Positions 6,273-10,551 of a DNA stretch of 10,551 nucleotides are shown piece after piece. The DNA comes from DAOUFU01 sp034429275 (lineage in GTDB: Bacteria; Chloroflexota; Anaerolineae; Aggregatilineales; Aggregatilineaceae). A program made the position numbers and the translations under genes. The notes under the pieces were generated by a model. The model saw only the letters and a list, made by a program, of their open reading frames with translations. It was not told where the DNA came from and did not search any database. The stretch's first letter is position 1, and each line of letters begins with the position of its first letter. The stretch covers positions 1 to 10,551 of the forward strand of contig DAOUFU010000152.1 of NCBI GenBank assembly GCA_034429275.1, in the 5' to 3' direction.

Positions 6273-7268
6273 ATGATGTTTTCTCTCCCGTTTAGTGCCG
6301 TGTTGCTCGTTGCGATTGCACTGGTTTTCGGATTCTTCAACGGGCTGCACGACTCTTCCAACGTCGTAGCGACGGTGATTTCCACACGCGCGCTTAGCCC
6401 TCGTCGCGCCTTGTGGATCGCCGCCCTCGCTAATGGAATCGGCCCCTTGTTGTTCGGCGTTGCTGTCGCTACCACCATCGGTCACGAAGTCGTCGCTCAA
6501 GAAGCGATCTCGCTGCATACTGTCTATGCAGCCCTGGCATCCGCCATCGTGTGGAATGTGTTTACCCTGCGCGTGGGCATTCCCTCCAGCACCTCCCACG
6601 CCCTGATCGGCGGAATCATCGGCGCGGTGTGGATTGCTTCTGGTCGCGATGCGCTGTTGATGAGCGGGGTAGAGAAAATCCTGTTCTCCCTGTTCATCTC
6701 TCCCTTGCTAGGCATGATCGGCGGCTACTACGTCATCAAGTTGAGCTTTTTTCTGGCCCGCGGAGCTACACCTCACATCAACATCTGGTTCAAACGTGGT
6801 CAACTGGTCACTGCCACAACGCTGGCCCTGGCTCATGGTACCAACGATGCCCAGAAAACAATGGGCATCATCGCGCTGGGGTTGGTCGCCACGGGGCAGA
6901 TCGACGGATTCTCCATCCCACTTTGGGTCATTCTGTTGAGCGCTATTGCGATGGGTCTGGGCACGCTGTTCGGCGGTTGGAAGCTGATTCGCACGCTGGG
7001 CGCAAAGTTCTACCGGATCCGCCCCATTCATGGTTTCAGCGCACAGACAGCGGCCACCGGCATTATCCTGGGCGCTGCCATGCTGGGCGGCCCGGTGAGC
7101 ACAACCCACGTGGTTAGCTCAGCGATTGTGGGCGCGGGCGCAGCCGAGCGCGTGCAAATGGTGCGCTGGGGCGTGGTTGAAAGCATCATCCTTTCCTGGC
7201 TGCTGACCATTCCCGCTACAGCAGGATTGGGAGGCTTACTTTACTGGATGCTCAAGCCCCTGTTCTGA
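6273..7268 (+). CDS. pit: Pit-family inorganic phosphate transporter
   Basis: This 331-residue integral membrane protein is a PiT (PHO4) family low-affinity phosphate transporter, which typically moves metal-phosphate with H+ or Na+. The two PiT signature halves are visible: GFFNGLHDSSNVVATVISTRALSP (20-43) and LALAHGTNDAQKTMGIIALGL (184-204). Each is followed by its conserved Ser/Thr loop, GIPSSTSHALIGGIIGA (102-118) and GGPVSTTHVVSSAIVGAG (272-289). About 9-10 hydrophobic segments fit the short bacterial form without a large central loop. AGGAAA at 6259-6264 lies 8 bases before ATG 6273, favouring this start. ATG 6276 is the next choice, and TTG 6222 would add 17 polar residues unlike the family. 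Its partner DUF47 protein is divergent across a shared control region. Confidence 0.94.
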   Translation: MMFSLPFSAVLLVAIALVFGFFNGLHDSSNVVATVISTRALSPRRALWIAALANGIGPLLFGVAVATTIGHEVVAQEAISLHTVYAALASAIVWNVFTLRVGIPSSTSHALIGGIIGAVWIASGRDALLMSGVEKILFSLFISPLLGMIGGYYVIKLSFFLARGATPHINIWFKRGQLVTATTLALAHGTNDAQKTMGIIALGLVATGQIDGFSIPLWVILLSAIAMGLGTLFGGWKLIRTLGAKFYRIRPIHGFSAQTAATGIILGAAMLGGPVSTTHVVSSAIVGAGAAERVQMVRWGVVESIILSWLLTIPATAGLGGLLYWMLKPLF

Positions 7269-7283
7269 ACGGCCCGCCTGCCT

Positions 7284-7312
7284 TTGGTGTTCCTTCCCCA
7301 ACGCCGTATAAT
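7284..7312 (+). promoter_or_regulatory. Promoter of the lipoprotein gene
   Basis: TTGGTG (7284-7289) and a perfect TATAAT (7307-7312) are 17 bases apart. They give a start near 7319 and a leader of about 50 bases to ATG 7369. The -35 box is weak (3 of 6 to consensus), but the -10 box and spacing are ideal. Confidence 0.6.
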
Positions 7313-7368
7313 CTCACTGCTCAAGCGCAAGAAATCGGCTGTCCCGCAAACGGGGAGAAACAACAATT

Positions 7369-8037
7369 ATGAAGCGCTGGATAGTGCCCATAGCCCTTGT
7401 CATGCTCGTGCTGGCTGCCTGCGGAGATTCCGAACCCCGGCACCAGGTGGTGACAGAAGCCGAAGTGCTGCGCGTGTCCTTCGACGAAGCCGACGACTGG
7501 GAAGTGGGCCAATATCCGGCATCCTCGCTGACGATTACAGAAGGGCGCTACCGCATCGATCATAACGCCGATCGTAATGCCTCGTTCACGTGGGGGACCG
7601 GCAGCAGTGTTGATACGCCTGATGTAATTCTGGACCTTGATGCAGAACAGCTCAGCCCCTATGACGACACCCTGTACGGCGTGATCTGCCGCCTCGATGC
7701 CAGCAACCTCAATGACCCCGGTGGTTATGCTTTTCTGGTCAGCGGCGACGGACATTATGGGATCGCAGCCCTCAAAAACCGCAGCCTGAGTTTCTTGGTC
7801 GAGTGGCATCAATCGGACAAAGTGCGCACCGGCCAGGCCGTCAACCGGCTGCGCGCTGTGTGCATTGGCGACTACCTCGCCCTGTACGTCAACGATCACT
7901 TTGTGGGCGATGTCACCGACAGCACCTATTCTCGCGCCGGATCGGTAGGCGTGATTGCAGGTGTACAAGGGGGGCAGTCGGTCAGCGTGGCATTCGATAA
8001 CCTGGTGATTCACGCAGGCTCACTGGCTGACCAGTGA
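7369..8037 (+). CDS. Secreted lipoprotein, probable jelly-roll (LamG/DUF1080-like) domain
   Basis: This 222-residue protein begins with a classic lipoprotein signal: MKRW, a hydrophobic core, then the lipobox LAAC with Cys18, so the mature protein should be lipid-anchored outside the membrane. The rest looks all-beta: VLRVSFDEADDWEVGQYP, then ITEGRYRID, then YGVICRLDASNLNDPGGYAFLVSGDGHYGIAAL, and LRAVCIGDYLALYVNDHFVGDVTDSTYSRAGSVGVIAG. The order resembles concanavalin-like sandwich domains of the DUF1080/LamG kind, where N/D...YALYVNG and AGxVGV are common turns. No catalytic residues can be named. Two mature Cys could pair. A purine-rich site GGGGAGA (7352-7358) lies 10 bases before the ATG. 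The gene has its own promoter and a bidirectional terminator, so it looks monocistronic. Function is unknown. Confidence 0.8.
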   Translation: MKRWIVPIALVMLVLAACGDSEPRHQVVTEAEVLRVSFDEADDWEVGQYPASSLTITEGRYRIDHNADRNASFTWGTGSSVDTPDVILDLDAEQLSPYDDTLYGVICRLDASNLNDPGGYAFLVSGDGHYGIAALKNRSLSFLVEWHQSDKVRTGQAVNRLRAVCIGDYLALYVNDHFVGDVTDSTYSRAGSVGVIAGVQGGQSVSVAFDNLVIHAGSLADQ

Positions 8038-8053
8038 TTCGCCATCCACGAAC

Positions 8054-8089
8054 AAAAATCCCGCGATGTCAACAACTCGCGGGATTTTT
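8054..8089. terminator. Bidirectional intrinsic terminator between lipoprotein and clpC
   Basis: AAAAATCCCGCGA (8054-8066) pairs perfectly with TCGCGGGATTTTT (8077-8089) around a 10-base loop. The 13-pair stem with a GC-rich core and flanking A and T runs can terminate both the lipoprotein gene (+) and the clpC-type gene (-), whose stop codon is at 8111-8113. Confidence 0.92.
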
Positions 8090-8110
8090 ATTTCTAGGCC
8101 GGTGATTTTC

Positions 8111-10489
8111 CTAACTGGCGCGCGCCCGGTTTGGCGTGCCTGCATCGGATTCCGATTCTCCCTTGCGCAGACGGAAATCGATCTCGTCATCCGCATTGAG
8201 AAAGATTTCGACCGCGTCGCCATGTTTGAACTCGCCTTTGAGCAAGCGCACGCTCAATGGACTTTCCACGAAGCGTTGGAGCGCACGCCGCAGCGGGCGC
8301 GCTCCAAACTCTGGCGCATAACCCACTGCTGCCAGCTTGGCCCGCGCCTCCGGCGTCAGGGTGACATACACTTCCTGCTCGGCCATCCGCTCGGCGATTT
8401 CCTTCATCTGCAGATCGACGATCTGCTCCACCTGCTCCCGCGTGAGCGGCTCGAAGATGATGATCTCGTCGATCCGGTTCAGGAACTCCGGGCGGAAAGT
8501 CGCGCGCATCGCGTCCTCGATCTTCTTGTGATCCGCCACGGATTCGGGATCACCATCCGCCACAAACCCCAACGGCCCACCTTTGCGAGCAAACTCCGTC
8601 CCCAGGTTGCTGGTCATGATGATCACCGCGTTACGGAAATCGACTGTGCGCCCCTGCCCGTCCGTCATGCGCCCATCTTCCAGAATCTGCATCAGCGAGT
8701 TCCAGACTTCGGGGTGAGCCTTTTCGATCTCGTCGAACAAGATCACCCGGTAGGGGCGACGACGGACAGCCTCGGTCAGTTGACCACCCTCTTCATAGCC
8801 CACATAGCCGGGCGGCGCTCCAAACAACCGGCTGCCCGTGTGCTGCTCGCGGTATTCGCTCATGTCAATCCGCAGCAAGGCGTCTTCATCGTCGAACATG
8901 AACTCCGCCAGCGCCTTGGCCAGTTCCGTCTTGCCCACGCCGCTGCTGCCCAGGAAAATGAACGAGCCGATCGGGCGTTTGGGGTCCTTCAGGCCACTTC
9001 GCGCGCGGCGAATGGCGTCCGCCACTGCTGCAACTGCCTTGCTCTGCCCGATGATTCGCTGATGCAGCACATCCTCCATCCGCAACAGCTTCTCCGCCTC
9101 GGTCTCCATCATCTGGCTGACCGGGATTCCGGTCCACTGGGCGACCACCTCGGCGATATCGTGCGAATCAACCACCTCGTCAAGGGTGTGCTCGCGCTGC
9201 CAGCGTTCGCGCTCCCGTTCGTACTGTTCTTCCAGGTTCAGCCGGTTCGACTTGATCATGGCCGCGCGCTCATAATCGCGCACCAGGCTGGCCTCTTCTT
9301 CTTCAGCTTCCAATCGGTCCAGTTCCTGCTTCATGCTCTTCAACTGGTCTGGCATCGAATATAGGGCCACCCGCAGCTTGGAGGCCGCCTCGTCCATCAA
9401 GTCAATTGCTTTATCGGGCAGTTTGCGATCCGTGACATACCGTTGACTGAGCCGGACCGCCGCCACCAGCGCATCGTCTGAATAGGTCACCTTGTGATGT
9501 GCCTCATACCGGTCGCGCAGCCCGCGCAGCATGGCGATAGTCTCTTCGGCGTTCGGCTCTTCGACATATACCGGGGCAAACCGGCGATCCAGCGCGGAAT
9601 CGCGCTCCACATACTGACGGTACTCATCAAGCGTGGTTGCACCGATACAACTCAATTCACCACGCGCCAGCGCAGGTTTCATCATGTTGCTGGCGTCCAA
9701 CGCGCCCGACGCAGCGCCCGCGCCAACCACTTGATGCAGCTCATCGATGAACAGGATGATCTCACCCTCCGACCGCTGGATTTCTTCAATGGCCGCCTTG
9801 AGGCGCTCTTCAAACTCACCCCGGAAGCGGCTCCCGGCGATCATGCCGCCCAGGTCCAGGCTGACCACCTTTTTGCCCATCAGGATTTCGGGCACATCGT
9901 TCGAGGCGATCTTCTGCGCCAGTCCCTCGACAATAGCCGTCTTGCCCACACCGGCCTCGCCGATGAGCACCGGGTTATTCTTCGTGCGCCGGCTCAGAAT
10001 CTGGATCACGCGCAAGATTTCATCGTCACGCCCGATCACCGGGTCGAGCTTGCCTTCGGCTGCCATGCGAGTCAGGTCACGGCTGTACTTCTCCAGCGTG
10101 CGATAGCGCGTTTCGGCCTGCGGGTCGGTCACGCGCTGGCCGCCACGGATTTCCTTGATGACATCCAGCACGCGCTCTTTGCTGATGCCCGACTCGGCCA
10201 GGATGCGCGCAACCGCCGTGCGGCGTTCGCTGAGAATGGCCAGAAACAAGTGCTCTGTGCTGATATACTCATCTTTCAGGCGGTTGGCTTCTTCATTGGC
10301 CACGTCCACCACGCGCTTGACGCGCGGCGTGATGAACACCTGGCCGGTTCCGCCGCCATAGATCGCCGCTTTTGGGCTGGCCCTGAGCACTTCGTCCAGC
10401 CGCTGCCGGATAGTATTTTGATCCACGCCCATTTTTTCCAGCATCTGCGGGATCACACCGCCGGGCTGTTCCAACAGCGCCAACAGCAT
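8111..10489 (-). CDS. clpC: ClpC-type AAA+ unfoldase; 5' part interrupted by an in-frame TAG
   Basis: This 792-residue frame is an Hsp100/Clp ATPase that unfolds proteins, usually for ClpP. It shows the remainder of Clp N repeat 1, then repeat 2 (about 52-115). The first AAA+ module has Walker A GEAGVGKT (177-184), pore residues GSRFRG (219-224), Walker B ILFIDE (245-250) and DRRF (301-304). A short middle domain with a UVR-like DYERAAMIK segment (405-413) spans about 373-440. The second module has GSSGVGKT (514-521), pore loop GYVG (561-564), Walker B ILFDE (583-587) and sensor 2 GARPLRR (729-735). The short middle domain indicates ClpC rather than ClpB, and LGF (640-642) fits a ClpP-binding loop. 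ATG 10489 is simply the first Met after the stop at 10517-10519. It has no good ribosome binding site and begins inside a conserved repeat, so the native start is probably outside the window. Confidence 0.9.
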   Translation of the reverse strand: MLLALLEQPGGVIPQMLEKMGVDQNTIRQRLDEVLRASPKAAIYGGGTGQVFITPRVKRVVDVANEEANRLKDEYISTEHLFLAILSERRTAVARILAESGISKERVLDVIKEIRGGQRVTDPQAETRYRTLEKYSRDLTRMAAEGKLDPVIGRDDEILRVIQILSRRTKNNPVLIGEAGVGKTAIVEGLAQKIASNDVPEILMGKKVVSLDLGGMIAGSRFRGEFEERLKAAIEEIQRSEGEIILFIDELHQVVGAGAASGALDASNMMKPALARGELSCIGATTLDEYRQYVERDSALDRRFAPVYVEEPNAEETIAMLRGLRDRYEAHHKVTYSDDALVAAVRLSQRYVTDRKLPDKAIDLMDEAASKLRVALYSMPDQLKSMKQELDRLEAEEEEASLVRDYERAAMIKSNRLNLEEQYERERERWQREHTLDEVVDSHDIAEVVAQWTGIPVSQMMETEAEKLLRMEDVLHQRIIGQSKAVAAVADAIRRARSGLKDPKRPIGSFIFLGSSGVGKTELAKALAEFMFDDEDALLRIDMSEYREQHTGSRLFGAPPGYVGYEEGGQLTEAVRRRPYRVILFDEIEKAHPEVWNSLMQILEDGRMTDGQGRTVDFRNAVIIMTSNLGTEFARKGGPLGFVADGDPESVADHKKIEDAMRATFRPEFLNRIDEIIIFEPLTREQVEQIVDLQMKEIAERMAEQEVYVTLTPEARAKLAAVGYAPEFGARPLRRALQRFVESPLSVRLLKGEFKHGDAVEIFLNADDEIDFRLRKGESESDAGTPNRARAS

Positions 10490-10516
10490 ATCTTCGGTAT
10501 CGACTTGATTATGCCC

Positions 10517-10551
10517 CTAACGCTGCAGGATTTCGTATGACCGGACGGCGG
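10517..10551 (-). pseudogene. Upstream in-frame piece of the clpC-type gene, ending in a premature TAG
   Basis: Reading the - strand in the clpC frame from the right edge gives AVRSYEILQR, then TAG (10519-10517), then GHNQVDTEDMLLALLEQPGG. Together this reads as one continuous Clp N-terminal repeat. The stop falls where family members, as I recall them, have a tyrosine (QRYGHNQVDTEH). One base separates TAG from TAC or TAT. Only 32 bases upstream of the stop are visible, so the true start and any further damage cannot be judged. Confidence 0.75.

Noticed and set aside
7343..7354. CCCG-CAAA-CGGG hairpin in the lipoprotein leader as a riboswitch
   Set aside because: It is a single 4-pair stem without conserved aptamer sequence; chance pairing in GC-rich DNA is enough. 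It may only partly mask the ribosome binding site.
8066..9364. Long open frame of 432 codons on the + strand, antisense to clpC
   Set aside because: It lies wholly over the conserved ClpC coding sequence, shows no family resemblance, and is rich in His, Arg and Leu as expected from reverse reading of biased GC-rich codons. Its start also lies within the bidirectional terminator.
9494..10540. Open frame of 348 codons on the + strand, antisense to the clpC N-terminal half
   Set aside because: It is a shadow of the ClpC codons with no recognisable domain. The - strand frame carries all AAA+ motifs.

Overview
The window looks like an ordinary chromosomal stretch from a Chloroflexota bacterium, possibly Anaerolineae-like. 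That placement is an inference, recalled from family resemblance without a database search. It rests on the form of the ClpC-type ATPase, the signal-less YidC followed directly by KhpB, and the NfdA/YtcJ-type and YbjN-type proteins. Base composition is moderately GC-rich. I see no transposase, integrase, phage gene or CRISPR array, and coding density is high. No stretch of 300 bases lacks a gene.

Region 1 (1-2200, + strand) holds the 3' end of a PQQ-type beta-propeller gene, then yidC (membrane insertase) and khpB/jag (RNA-binding KH/R3H protein). A strong hairpin closes it at 2165-2194. YidC-KhpB is the conserved pair usually found next to rnpA and rpmH; here a beta-propeller gene lies upstream instead. 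Region 2 (2223-5272, + strand) is a tight three-gene run: a PfkB-family sugar/nucleoside kinase of unknown substrate, a YbjN-family protein, and a metal-dependent amidohydrolase. Gaps are 31 and 25 bases, so cotranscription is likely. Region 3 (5293-5439) is a complete tRNA-Arg(CCU) unit with its own promoter and terminator; the terminator can also serve the convergent gene.

Region 4 (5487-7268) is a phosphate-uptake module: a DUF47/PhoU-like protein (- strand) and a Pit-type transporter (+ strand). They are transcribed divergently from a 120-base interval that carries two palindromes, one of them around a TATAAT box. Region 5 (7284-8089) is a lipoprotein gene with its own promoter, ending in a bidirectional terminator. 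Region 6 (8111 to the right edge, - strand) is a ClpC-type AAA+ unfoldase with both ATPase modules intact.

The most notable observation is an in-frame TAG at 10517-10519, inside the first conserved Clp N-terminal repeat. Recognisable in-frame coding continues upstream of it to the window edge. The full-length clpC therefore appears interrupted by one nonsense codon, unless this is a sequence error or the codon is read through. The second point of interest is the divergent pit/DUF47 control region with its perfect 18-base palindrome. I found no convincing novel multi-gene system.
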